From CAXXOK01 sp963664595 (GTDB lineage Bacteria; Bacillota; Clostridia; Christensenellales; Aristaeellaceae), in NCBI GenBank assembly GCA_963664595.2, contig CAXXOK010000010.1, forward strand, positions 744,001 through 808,000: 64,000 nt of DNA, given 5' to 3'. Below, one piece after another: positions 8,828 to 16,316 of this stretch. Within the stretch, counting starts at the first letter, position 1. The number at the start of each line of letters is the position of its first letter. The position numbers and the translations under genes are program-made. Below the pieces are notes generated by a model, which worked only from the letters and a program-made list of their open reading frames with translations, did not search any database and was not told where the DNA came from.

Positions 8828-9040
8828 ATGATGCCCTTATCAATGGTTTCGGTCGGCGATGTGAATGTGATCAAGAAGATTACAGGGCGCGACGATATTC
8901 GCAAGCATCTGGCAAATCTGGGGTTTGTCGTCGGAGAAGAGGTAACGGTGGTAAACCAGTTGGGCGGCAACCTGATTTTATCAATTAAAAATAGCCGCGT
9001 GGCACTGGACCAGACGCTGGCAACGCGGATTATGGTATAA
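8828..9040 (+). CDS. feoA: FeoA-type ferrous iron transport accessory protein (first copy)
   Basis: 70-residue SH3-like beta-barrel protein of the FeoA family, thought to assist the FeoB Fe(II) transporter at the cytoplasmic face. The KKITGRDDIRKHLANLGFVVGEEVTVV stretch is the FeoA core and the C-terminus ends in LDQTLATRIMV, as in family members. The start is ATG 8828, eight bases after GAAGGAGG; a second ATG directly follows it. It is the first gene of the feo operon, downstream of a promoter with DtxR-like operator repeats. Confidence 0.88.
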   Translation: MMPLSMVSVGDVNVIKKITGRDDIRKHLANLGFVVGEEVTVVNQLGGNLILSIKNSRVALDQTLATRIMV

Positions 9041-9050
9041 GGAGGCAGAC

Positions 9051-9272
9051 ATGAAAACACTCAAGGATATCGGTGTGGGAGGCCATGCGGAAATCGTGAA
9101 GCTGCATGGCGAAGGCGCGCTGAAGCGCAGGATTATGGATATGGGACTGACCAAGGGTACGGAGGTTTTCGTTCGCAAGGTGGCTCCGCTGGGCGACCCG
9201 ATGGAACTTACGGTGCGTGGATACGAGCTATCCATCCGCAAGGAAGATGCCGAAAAGATCGAGGTCAATTAG
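9051..9272 (+). CDS. feoA: FeoA-type ferrous iron transport accessory protein (second copy)
   Basis: 73-residue FeoA family protein (GEGALKRRIMDMGLTKGTEVFV then GDPMELTVRGYELSIRKEDAEKI). It is distinct from the preceding FeoA and is the more canonical of the two. It begins 10 bp after the first copy with GGAGGCAG as ribosome binding site. Paired feoA genes before feoB are common in Clostridia. A short hairpin with a T-tract follows its stop codon, before feoB. Confidence 0.92.
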   Translation: MKTLKDIGVGGHAEIVKLHGEGALKRRIMDMGLTKGTEVFVRKVAPLGDPMELTVRGYELSIRKEDAEKIEVN

Positions 9273-9295
9273 CAGCTCGGTGAAAGCTGCTTTTC
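9272..9295 (+). terminator. hairpin/attenuator between feoA and feoB
   Basis: AGCAGCT (9272-9278) pairs with AGCTGCT (9286-9292) and is followed by TTTCT. It overlaps the feoA stop. A weak terminator or mRNA processing/stability element inside the operon; function inferred. Confidence 0.5.
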
Positions 9296-9349
9296 TATTC
9301 CTTTGGAGTTAGTCTTCGCTAACCTTGCAATACTGAGGAGGATTTCTAC

Positions 9350-11656
9350 ATGAGCATCAAAATCGCTCTGGCTGGCAACCCAAATTCAGGGAAAACCACC
9401 ATGTTCAACGCTTTAACGGGCAGCAACCAGTACGTTGGCAACTGGCCAGGCGTAACCGTTGAAAAAAAGGAAGGCCGCTTGAAGGGCTCGCAGGATATCA
9501 TTATCCAGGATCTACCGGGCATTTACTCGCTGTCCCCCTATACCCTGGAGGAAGTGGTCGCCCGCAATTATCTGGTAAATGAGAAACCGGACGTAATCAT
9601 CAACATTATCGACGCTACCAATATTGAGCGCAACCTCTACCTCACCACGCAGCTGGCGGAGCTGAACATCCCGATGGTGATTGCGCTGAACATGATCGAT
9701 GTGACACGCAAAAACGGCGATGTTATCCAGCTGATCAAGCTTGCCGAGGAGCTGAACTGCGAGGTGGTGGAAACCTCCGCCCTCAAGGGTGAGGGCAGCA
9801 CCGTGGTGGCGCAGAAGGCGGCGGAGCTTGCGCGGAGCAAAAAACAGCCGGAGCCTCCCCATGTATTTGCGGGCAGCGTGGAACACGCGCTGGCGCATAT
9901 CGAGGACCTGATCACCCACGCCAACTGCGAAGGGCCCGTACATCATCACCATGCCGGCGGTATTGTGCATGAGGGCAGCATTGTGGATCCCTCCCTTTCA
10001 CGCTGGTACGCAATCAAGCTGTTTGAACGTGATGAAAAGGTGCTCAAAGAGCTGAACCTCCCCGCCGGTATTCGGGAGAAGGTCGAAAGCGTCGTTCAGG
10101 GCTGCGAAACCGAGATGGACGACGATTCGGAATCCATCATCACCAACCAGCGCTACGCCTACATCAACAAGCTGGTCACACTGTGTGTAAAAAAGGGGAA
10201 GGCGAAGGGATCGTTGACGGCGTCCGATAAAATTGACCGCATCGTAACCAACCGCATTCTGGCACTGCCGATTTTTGCGGTGGTCATGTTCCTCGTCTAT
10301 TATATCTCCGTTACCACCATCGGTGCGCTGGTGACGGATTTCACCAATGACACCTTTGTCGGCCAGTGGATCCAGGCGCCGGTCATGAACTGGCTTTCCA
10401 GCATCGGCACAGCGGGTTGGCTGGTAGGGCTGATCGGGGACGGCATCATCGGCGGCGTCGGCGCGGTGCTGGGCTTTGTGCCCCAGATGCTGGTGCTGTT
10501 TCTGATGCTGGCGGTTTTGGAGGATATCGGCTACATGGCGCGCGTAGCGTTCATCATGGACCGTATTTTCCGCCGTTTCGGTCTTTCCGGCAAGAGCTTC
10601 ATCCCGATGCTGATCGCCTCGGGCTGCGCCATCCCGGGCGTGATGGCTTCACGTACCATTGAAAACGAGCACGACCGCCGCATGACGATCATCACCGCCA
10701 GCTTTATTCCCTGCGGGGCCAAGATGCCGATCATCGCGCTGATCGCGGGAGCGCTGTTCCATAACGCCGGGTGGATTGCCACCGCCGCGTACTTTATCGG
10801 CGTTGCCGCCGTGATTGTATCCGGTATTATGCTTCGCAAAACCAAAATGTTTTCCGGCAAGCCCGCGCCTTTTGTGATGGAACTTCCCCCCTACCATATC
10901 CCCGCGGCGGGCAACGTATTGCGCAGCATGTGGGAACGCGGCTGGAGCTTTATCAAGCGCGCCGGTACCGTGATCGTGGTCGCCAGCATCTTTATCTGGT
11001 TCACCTCCGGTTACGGCTGGACGGCGCAGCAGCCCGAAGCGGTGCAAAGCAACACAGTGTCTGTCGTAGCCGAGGCTGAAGACGGCGCGGTTGCCTTCGG
11101 CGCTGTGGACAACATGGACGACAGCATGCTGGGAAAAATCGGCGGCATTGTCGCTCCGGTCTTCTCCCCGCTCGGCTTTGGCAACTGGGAATCGACTGTG
11201 GCCACTGTGATGGGTCTGGTTGCCAAGGAAGAGGTCGTAGGCGTGTTCGGTGTTCTCTTCGGCGCAACGGAGGACGAGGATCAGGCTTTCGAACTGCTGG
11301 ATGAAGGCTCCGCTGAGGAAATTGAGACCACGCTCCACCCCATCGCGCAGGCTTTCAACGATGTCAGCGGCGGTTACGGCGGGCTGGCCGCGTTCAGCTT
11401 CCTGCTGTTCAACCTGCTGTGCGCACCGTGCTTTGCCGCCATCGGGGCTATCCGGCGCGAAATGAATTCCGCCAAGTGGACCTGGTTTGCCATCGGCTAT
11501 CAAACGCTGTTTGCCTATACCGTCGCGCTGATCGTGTTCCGCCTCGGCGTGCTGTTCTCCGGCGGCGGCTTTGGCCTGGCCACCGTAGCGGCCCTGATTT
11601 TGCTGGGCGGCATGATATACCAGCTTACCCGTAAGAACACCCGTATTGAAGTATAA
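9350..11656 (+). CDS. feoB: ferrous iron transporter B
   Basis: 768-residue Fe(II) transporter with an N-terminal cytoplasmic G domain and a multi-pass membrane domain. The G1 P-loop is GNPNSGKTT (residues 9-17), the G3 segment DLPGIYSLSPYT, the G4 motif NMID and the G5-like SALKGEG. A helical GDI-like spacer follows to about residue 300, then the Gate/Nucleos_tra2 membrane segments with the conserved IPCGAKMP and CAPCFAAIGA. A run of small acidic loops near residues 560-650 separates the last helices. ATG 9350 has GAGGAGGATTT upstream. Likely iron-regulated through the operator at 8746-8801. Confidence 0.97.
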   Translation: MSIKIALAGNPNSGKTTMFNALTGSNQYVGNWPGVTVEKKEGRLKGSQDIIIQDLPGIYSLSPYTLEEVVARNYLVNEKPDVIINIIDATNIERNLYLTTQLAELNIPMVIALNMIDVTRKNGDVIQLIKLAEELNCEVVETSALKGEGSTVVAQKAAELARSKKQPEPPHVFAGSVEHALAHIEDLITHANCEGPVHHHHAGGIVHEGSIVDPSLSRWYAIKLFERDEKVLKELNLPAGIREKVESVVQGCETEMDDDSESIITNQRYAYINKLVTLCVKKGKAKGSLTASDKIDRIVTNRILALPIFAVVMFLVYYISVTTIGALVTDFTNDTFVGQWIQAPVMNWLSSIGTAGWLVGLIGDGIIGGVGAVLGFVPQMLVLFLMLAVLEDIGYMARVAFIMDRIFRRFGLSGKSFIPMLIASGCAIPGVMASRTIENEHDRRMTIITASFIPCGAKMPIIALIAGALFHNAGWIATAAYFIGVAAVIVSGIMLRKTKMFSGKPAPFVMELPPYHIPAAGNVLRSMWERGWSFIKRAGTVIVVASIFIWFTSGYGWTAQQPEAVQSNTVSVVAEAEDGAVAFGAVDNMDDSMLGKIGGIVAPVFSPLGFGNWESTVATVMGLVAKEEVVGVFGVLFGATEDEDQAFELLDEGSAEEIETTLHPIAQAFNDVSGGYGGLAAFSFLLFNLLCAPCFAAIGAIRREMNSAKWTWFAIGYQTLFAYTVALIVFRLGVLFSGGGFGLATVAALILLGGMIYQLTRKNTRIEV

Positions 11657-11667
11657 GGAGGATTTTC

Positions 11668-11814
11668 ATGGCTACCATTATTGTGGGCGGCGTTGTACTG
11701 CTCATTGTAGGCGGCATCGCTTGGAAAATGATTTCAGACCGCAGGCATGGAAAGCACAGCTGCAGCGGCAATTGCCAAAGCTGCCATATGAGTTGCGGCA
11801 CAAACGCCCGCTGA
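11668..11814 (+). CDS. FeoB-associated Cys-rich membrane protein
   Basis: A 48-residue protein: an N-terminal transmembrane helix (IIVGGVVLLIVGGIAWKM), then a basic hinge and a Cys/His-rich tail (CSGNCQSCHMSC). This is the layout of the FeoB_associated family (small proteins coded next to feoB). The ATG at 11668 has AAGGAGGA seven bases ahead and lies 11 bp after the feoB stop. The four cysteines suggest metal binding or handling near the transporter, which is inference. Confidence 0.9.
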   Translation: MATIIVGGVVLLIVGGIAWKMISDRRHGKHSCSGNCQSCHMSCGTNAR

Positions 11815-11828
11815 ACTAACCACAGCCT

Positions 11829-11862
11829 ATCCGGCAGGTGCTTCCAACAGCGCCTGCCGGAT
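11829..11862 (+). terminator. hairpin after feoB-associated gene
   Basis: Perfect 10-bp stem ATCCGGCAGG/CCTGCCGGAT with a 14-nt loop. The following T-tract is poor (TGAAATTC), so it may be a leaky terminator between feoB and the DtxR gene. Confidence 0.5.
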
Positions 11863-11914
11863 TGAAATTCTATCCCGGATATGATACTCTTATAGCAGAA
11901 AAGGATGTGACGCG

Positions 11915-12289
11915 ATGCAGATTTTGAAATCATCCGAGGATTACCTGGAGGCCATGCTGATGATGCAGATTCAGCATGGCTACATCCGTTCCATTGATAT
12001 TGCCAATGAGCTGGGCGTTACCAAACCCAGCGTGAGCTACGCCACCAAGCGCCTGCGTGAAAACGGCTATATTACAATGGACAGAGAAGGGCTGATCACC
12101 ATCACCGAAAAGGGCTTAAGCATCGCTAACAGCATGTATGAGCGGCATCAGCTGCTTTCGGAGTTCCTTATCCGCCTCGGAGTGACCCCCGCCGTGGCGC
12201 GGGAGGACGCCTGCCGGATTGAACATGATATTTCGGAGGAAACCTTTCAGGTGCTCCGCAATCATATTGACAAGGATAAAAGCAAATAA
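11915..12289 (+). CDS. DtxR/MntR-family metal-dependent transcriptional regulator
   Basis: 124-residue metalloregulator with an N-terminal winged helix-turn-helix (SIDIANELGVTKPSVSYATKRLRENGYI) and a dimerisation/metal-binding domain ending in ERHQLLSEFL...DACRIEHDIS, whose Glu, His, Cys and Asp positions match metal ligands in the family. It lacks the SH3-like third domain, as in MntR and short clostridial IdeR-like proteins. Start ATG 11915 with AAAGGA upstream. Being the last gene of the feo cluster, it probably represses feo under iron-replete conditions. Whether Fe or Mn is its effector cannot be read from the sequence. Confidence 0.9.
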   Translation: MQILKSSEDYLEAMLMMQIQHGYIRSIDIANELGVTKPSVSYATKRLRENGYITMDREGLITITEKGLSIANSMYERHQLLSEFLIRLGVTPAVAREDACRIEHDISEETFQVLRNHIDKDKSK

Positions 12290-12490
12290 TATGATGGCGT
12301 TTAGGAAGCGATGAATAAAGCGCTCGTACGGTACACGTTGTATTTTTATCGGGTTGGGTTTATGGAACCTGAGCTAGCAGCAGTGCCCCAGCGAAGGCTC
12401 TGCGAGCTTATGCCGGTAAAAATAATGCGCGGCAATGTGCAAGGGATTTGTTCGGCGTTTCCTTCAACCTAATACAAGGAGGACGCGGTC
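12290..12490. other. intergenic region before MFS gene
   Basis: About 200 bp. I see the MFS ribosome binding site at the right end but no clear promoter, terminator or RNA element. Confidence 0.4.
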
Positions 12491-13840
12491 ATGAAACTGA
12501 ATACCCGCCGTACGGTTCTGGTCGGCCTGGCGTTCATGTCAATCGGTGCTTTCTGGCAGTTGTACGACAACGTAATCCCCCTGGTTTTGAAAAACACTTT
12601 CGGAATGAAAGACGGTGTCTCTGGCATTATCATGGCGCTTGATAATATTCTGGCGCTGTTTTTACTGCCCTTTTTCGGCGCGCTGTCCGACAGGACAAAA
12701 ACCCGGTTCGGCAGGCGGACCCCCTATATCGTGCTGGGCACGCTGGGCGCGGTGGTGCTGATGAACCTGCTGCCGTTTGCCGACAAGACACACAATTTCA
12801 CGTTGTTTATTGTGGCTCTCGCAATCTTGCTGATTGCGATGGGCACCTACCGCTCCCCCGCCGTGGCCCTGATGCCGGATGTAACACCCAAGCCGCTGCG
12901 CTCCAAGGGCAACGCCATCATCAACCTGATGGGCGCGTTCGGCGGCATCTTTACCCTGGTGGCGACCATGTTCCTGGTCAAGAAGCGCGATGTGCTCCAG
13001 GCCGACGGTACAACGCTGCAGCTGGATAATTACACGCTTCTCTTCCTGTTTGTCTCCGCGCTGATGGTGATCGCCATCGTCGTGCTGATCCTGAAAATAC
13101 GGGAAAACAAGCTGGCGGCGGAAACCACCGCCTTTAACGACGCCTACGACGCGGAAAACGAGCCTGCAACCACGGACCGGGAGCAAGCCCCGGCCGAGAA
13201 GGCCAAGGCCGGTATCGCCGCCCTGGCGCCGGACGTGCGCAGGAGCCTGTTCCTGATCCTCGCTTCGATTTTCTTCTGGTTCATGGGCTACAACGCCGTA
13301 ACCACTGCGTTTACTAAATACGCCGCCGCGCGCTGGGCTTACGGTATTCAGGACGCTTCCATGTGCCTGATGGTTGCCACCGGCGCAGCGATCCTGAGCT
13401 TTATCCCGGTGGGTATCTTTGCCTCTAAATTCGGCCGCAAGCGCACTATCCAGTTCGGCATCATTCTGCTGACACTGTGCTTTGCGTCATTTGGACTTTA
13501 TCACACGTTCCACTTCACACTGTACATCATCTTCGCGCTGGTCGGCGTTGCATGGGCCTCCATCAACGTCAACAGCTACCCGATGGTTGTGGAAATCTCC
13601 AAGAGCGGAGATGTGGGTCAGTTTACCGGGTATTATTACAGCTTCTCCATGGCCGCGCAGATCATCACCCCTATCCTGAGCGGATATCTGATGCAGTATG
13701 TCGGCTACGGCATCCTGGCGCCCTATGCGGCCGTGATGGTTGCCATTTCCCTGTTTACGATCTCCATGGCGCGGCACGGCGATTCCAAACCCATCCCGCC
13801 CAAGAGCAAGCTGGAAGCTTTCGACGCAGGGGATGATTGA
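12491..13840 (+). CDS. MFS transporter, SLC45/GPH-like sugar carrier
   Basis: 449-residue membrane protein with about 12 predicted transmembrane segments and a long hydrophilic loop near residues 195-240 between the two halves. The MFS loop 2-3 signature appears as GALSDRTKTRFGRRTPY and a second copy as IFASKFGRKRTI. The pattern RTKTRFGRRTPYI is seen in SLC45-like and glycoside-cation symporters, so a sugar or glycoside substrate is likely. ATG 12491 has AAGGAGGACGCG ahead. It is followed after one base by a glycerophosphodiesterase gene, suggesting co-transcription. Substrate unknown. Confidence 0.8.
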   Translation: MKLNTRRTVLVGLAFMSIGAFWQLYDNVIPLVLKNTFGMKDGVSGIIMALDNILALFLLPFFGALSDRTKTRFGRRTPYIVLGTLGAVVLMNLLPFADKTHNFTLFIVALAILLIAMGTYRSPAVALMPDVTPKPLRSKGNAIINLMGAFGGIFTLVATMFLVKKRDVLQADGTTLQLDNYTLLFLFVSALMVIAIVVLILKIRENKLAAETTAFNDAYDAENEPATTDREQAPAEKAKAGIAALAPDVRRSLFLILASIFFWFMGYNAVTTAFTKYAAARWAYGIQDASMCLMVATGAAILSFIPVGIFASKFGRKRTIQFGIILLTLCFASFGLYHTFHFTLYIIFALVGVAWASINVNSYPMVVEISKSGDVGQFTGYYYSFSMAAQIITPILSGYLMQYVGYGILAPYAAVMVAISLFTISMARHGDSKPIPPKSKLEAFDAGDD

Positions 13841-13841
13841 T

Positions 13842-14660
13842 ATGCTGGTTCTTCTTTGGCTTTTCTTCCTGCTTTCGATCCTGCTCCTGCTGTTTGCCCT
13901 GTATCTGCTGCTGATCTCTCCCGCGCCCAAGCCCTACCCGGCCGGGCTGCGCAAGGATGTGCTGTATGCGCACCGCGGCCTGCATGACGGCAATCAGACA
14001 GTGATTGAAAACAGTATGCGCGCCTTTGCCCTCGCTGTGGAAAACGGCTACGGCATGGAGATGGATTTGCAGTCCACACGGGACGGCCAGATCGTAATCC
14101 ATCACGACAGCAACACAAAGCGCGTCTGCGGTGTGGACGCGGTTATCGAGGAGACGGACTATGCCGACCTGCCCCTGCTGCCGGATGGAACACCCCTGCC
14201 GCTGTTTACGGATTTTCTGAATTTCATAGGCGGCCGGGCGCCGCTGATTATCGAGCTGAAAGAGCAAAAGAACTACCAATACACGGCACAAACGGCACTG
14301 GAACAGCTCAAAGGCCATACCGGTGATTACTGTATGGAGTCCTTCCACCCCGGCATTGTGCGTTACCTCCGCAAGCACGCCCCCGGCATTCTGCGCGGAC
14401 AGCTTTCCTCCGGCAACCTGTCGTCCGAAATCAATCCGCCAACCGCGTTTTTGCTGAAACATCTGCTTTTAAACGTGCTCGGCAGGCCGCACTTCATCGC
14501 CTATGATTTCTACCACGACGACACCCTGTCCCTGAAGCTGAACCGGCTGTTCTTCAAACCGCTTCTCGTCGCCTGGACCGTGAAAAGCCAGGAGGATCTG
14601 GAGGCCGCCCTCCAAACGTACGACGCGGTGATTTTCGAAGGGTTTACACCCAGGCGGTAG
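13842..14660 (+). CDS. glycerophosphodiester phosphodiesterase family protein
   Basis: 272-residue protein with an N-terminal transmembrane helix (residues 2-25, very Leu-rich) and a GDPD TIM-barrel. Catalytic motifs are visible: AHRGLHDG with the following ENS, the metal-binding MEMDLQSTRDG and the HHD at about residue 88. Members hydrolyse glycerophosphodiesters to glycerol-3-phosphate and an alcohol. The membrane anchor would leave the domain at the membrane surface. The start is ATG 13842, two bases after the MFS stop; an ATG nine bases earlier lies too close to the AGGGG ribosome binding site. Confidence 0.87.
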   Translation: MLVLLWLFFLLSILLLLFALYLLLISPAPKPYPAGLRKDVLYAHRGLHDGNQTVIENSMRAFALAVENGYGMEMDLQSTRDGQIVIHHDSNTKRVCGVDAVIEETDYADLPLLPDGTPLPLFTDFLNFIGGRAPLIIELKEQKNYQYTAQTALEQLKGHTGDYCMESFHPGIVRYLRKHAPGILRGQLSSGNLSSEINPPTAFLLKHLLLNVLGRPHFIAYDFYHDDTLSLKLNRLFFKPLLVAWTVKSQEDLEAALQTYDAVIFEGFTPRR

Positions 14661-14696
14661 CTTACCCCATCCTGTTTCCTGAAAGGCGGTTTCCCC

Positions 14697-15488
14697 TTGC
14701 AATTTTGTACCCTGTTCAGCGGTTCCAGCGGTAACTGCGCCTATCTGTCCACGGAGCGCGGCGGTTTGCTGATCGACTGCGGCATGAGCGGAAAACAAAC
14801 ACTGGATGCGCTGCGGCAAGCCGGGCTTGCCGCCTCCGCTATCCACGCCATCCTGATTACCCATGAACATAGTGACCACATGAAAGGCGCGGGGGTGCTC
14901 AGCCGCAAGCTGGGCGTGCCTCTTTATGCCACCGAAGGCACCTGGGACGGCATGCAAAAAGCCGTCGGTGAAATCCCGAAACAGCACCGGATGATCATCC
15001 GTAACGAAGAGAGCTTTTTTCTGAACGATATCGAAGCAATCCCTTTCCGCATTCCACATGACGCGAATGAGCCTACAGGCTTCCGTTTTTTCACCGGCCG
15101 CCACAGCGTGGCCGTGGCAACCGATATGGGATACTTTTCCAAGTTTGTGTTTCAGGCCATCGAGGGCGCGGATATTGTGCTGCTGGAAAGCAACCACGAT
15201 CCGGAAATGCTGAAAAGCAATCCATCCTATCCCTCGTACCTCAAAACCCGCATCCTGGGGCGCAAAGGCCATTTAAGCAACGAGGCTGGCGCGCAGGCCG
15301 CCGTACAGCTGGCGCAAAGCGGTACCAGACACCTTCTGCTGGGGCACCTGAGCCCGGAGAACAATACCCCGGATATCGCCTATCAGGCGACCGCCGCCGC
15401 GCTGACAACGGCCGGTGCCGTGATTGGGGACGATGTATCGCTGCATGTGGCCAACCGGCTGGAAACCGGACATCTGTACCGTATTTAA
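14697..15488 (+). CDS. MBL-fold metallohydrolase, WalJ/YycJ-like
   Basis: 263-residue metallo-beta-lactamase-fold protein. The N-terminus FCTLFSGSSGNCAYL and the zinc motif THEHSDH are typical of YycJ/WalJ exonuclease-like proteins linked to cell wall and DNA repair phenotypes. Later metal ligands fit H in IPHDANEP, D in VATDMGY and H in LLLGHLS. The start is a TTG at 14697 behind GAAAGGCGG. It is followed by a 90-codon gene and rlmH, an order familiar from Firmicutes. Confidence 0.87.
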   Translation: MQFCTLFSGSSGNCAYLSTERGGLLIDCGMSGKQTLDALRQAGLAASAIHAILITHEHSDHMKGAGVLSRKLGVPLYATEGTWDGMQKAVGEIPKQHRMIIRNEESFFLNDIEAIPFRIPHDANEPTGFRFFTGRHSVAVATDMGYFSKFVFQAIEGADIVLLESNHDPEMLKSNPSYPSYLKTRILGRKGHLSNEAGAQAAVQLAQSGTRHLLLGHLSPENNTPDIAYQATAAALTTAGAVIGDDVSLHVANRLETGHLYRI

Positions 15489-15497
15489 GGAGATCGT

Positions 15498-15770
15498 ATG
15501 GAATTTCGTGTACTGGACGAGGTTGTGGAAATCGAGGGAGTCGGGCTGACGCTGTTTGTGACGCAGGAGGGCGATCAGCCGCTGTGCGACGGCTGCGTGA
15601 TACGCGATGTCCGCGGCAATGTGCACTGTGTGGAACGCGTCAGCTGCCACGAAGGATTAACCTGCCTTTTCCTCCGGGACGAACAGGCGAACTATTTCCG
15701 CCGCCTGTTCCGCGATGTGCGCGTAGACGCAACGCTGTTTTCGCTGGAAAGCATGGGGTCCGGCTGTTGA
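15498..15770 (+). CDS. small conserved-looking protein of unknown function
   Basis: 90 residues, no recognised domain. It has two Cys pairs (CDGC near residue 31 and CHEGLTC near residue 51) and mixed beta-type sequence, which could bind a metal. ATG 15498 follows AAGGAGATC. Its last codon overlaps the rlmH start (TTGA), so translation is probably coupled to rlmH. I cannot assign a function. Confidence 0.75.
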   Translation: MEFRVLDEVVEIEGVGLTLFVTQEGDQPLCDGCVIRDVRGNVHCVERVSCHEGLTCLFLRDEQANYFRRLFRDVRVDATLFSLESMGSGC

Positions 15771-16243
15771 TCACCGTATTGTGTGTAGGCAAAGTCCGGG
15801 AGCGTTACTATCTGGACGCACAGCGGGAGTATGTGAAGCGTTTGTCCGCGCTGATGCCCTGCGCTGTGACGGAGGTCCAGGATGAACCGGAGCCCAAACA
15901 GCTGTCCGAAGCCGCCATCGAAAAGACCCTGCTGACCGAGGGCCGCCGCCTGTTATCCAAAATTTCCGATTCCGCGTATGTAATCGCGCTGTGTATCGAC
16001 GCAAAGCAGCCCGCCAGCGAAGAGCTGGCCGACAGGCTGAACGGCCTGTTTGTATCCGGCCGAAGCGACGTGGTGTTCATCATCGGCGGATCGCTGGGCC
16101 TGCATGACAGCGTATTGGCACGCGCCCAGGAGCGCATGAGCATGAGCCGCATGACCTTCCCCCACCAACTGGCACGGGTTGTACTGCTGGAGCAACTGTA
16201 CCGCGCCGCCAAGATCAACGCGGGTCAGCGGTATCATAAATAG
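15767..16243 (+). CDS. rlmH: 23S rRNA pseudouridine-1915 N3-methyltransferase
   Basis: 158-residue SPOUT methyltransferase that methylates pseudouridine 1915 in 23S rRNA of the assembled ribosome. The family start ITVLCVGKVRERYY, the knot region FIIGGSLGLHDSVL and the terminal LLEQLYRAAKINAGQRYHK are all present and the length is normal. The start is TTG 15767, overlapping the previous stop by 4 bp; the same frame is open upstream but those codons have no homology to RlmH. It ends a plus-strand operon and converges on the cellobiose phosphorylase gene. Confidence 0.95.
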   Translation: MITVLCVGKVRERYYLDAQREYVKRLSALMPCAVTEVQDEPEPKQLSEAAIEKTLLTEGRRLLSKISDSAYVIALCIDAKQPASEELADRLNGLFVSGRSDVVFIIGGSLGLHDSVLARAQERMSMSRMTFPHQLARVVLLEQLYRAAKINAGQRYHK

Positions 16244-16269
16244 GTATGGAAAGATTGTTGCCAAACGTA

Positions 16270-16305
16270 AAGCGCAGGCTCTCCCCTATGGGAAAGCCCG
16301 CGCTT
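16270..16305. terminator. bidirectional terminator between rlmH and GH94 gene
   Basis: Stem AAGCGC-GGCT-CCC with GGG-AGCC-GCGCTT and a 4-nt CTAT apex. It is followed by CTTATTT on the plus strand and TTTACGTTT on the minus strand, fitting two convergent genes. Confidence 0.75.
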
Positions 16306-16316
16306 CTTATTTAAAA

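Noticed and set aside
13740..13841. Longer N-terminus for the glycerophosphodiesterase
   Set aside because: The extra 34 codons overlap the MFS gene and lack homology, while ATG 13842 has a properly spaced site and starts directly at a membrane helix.
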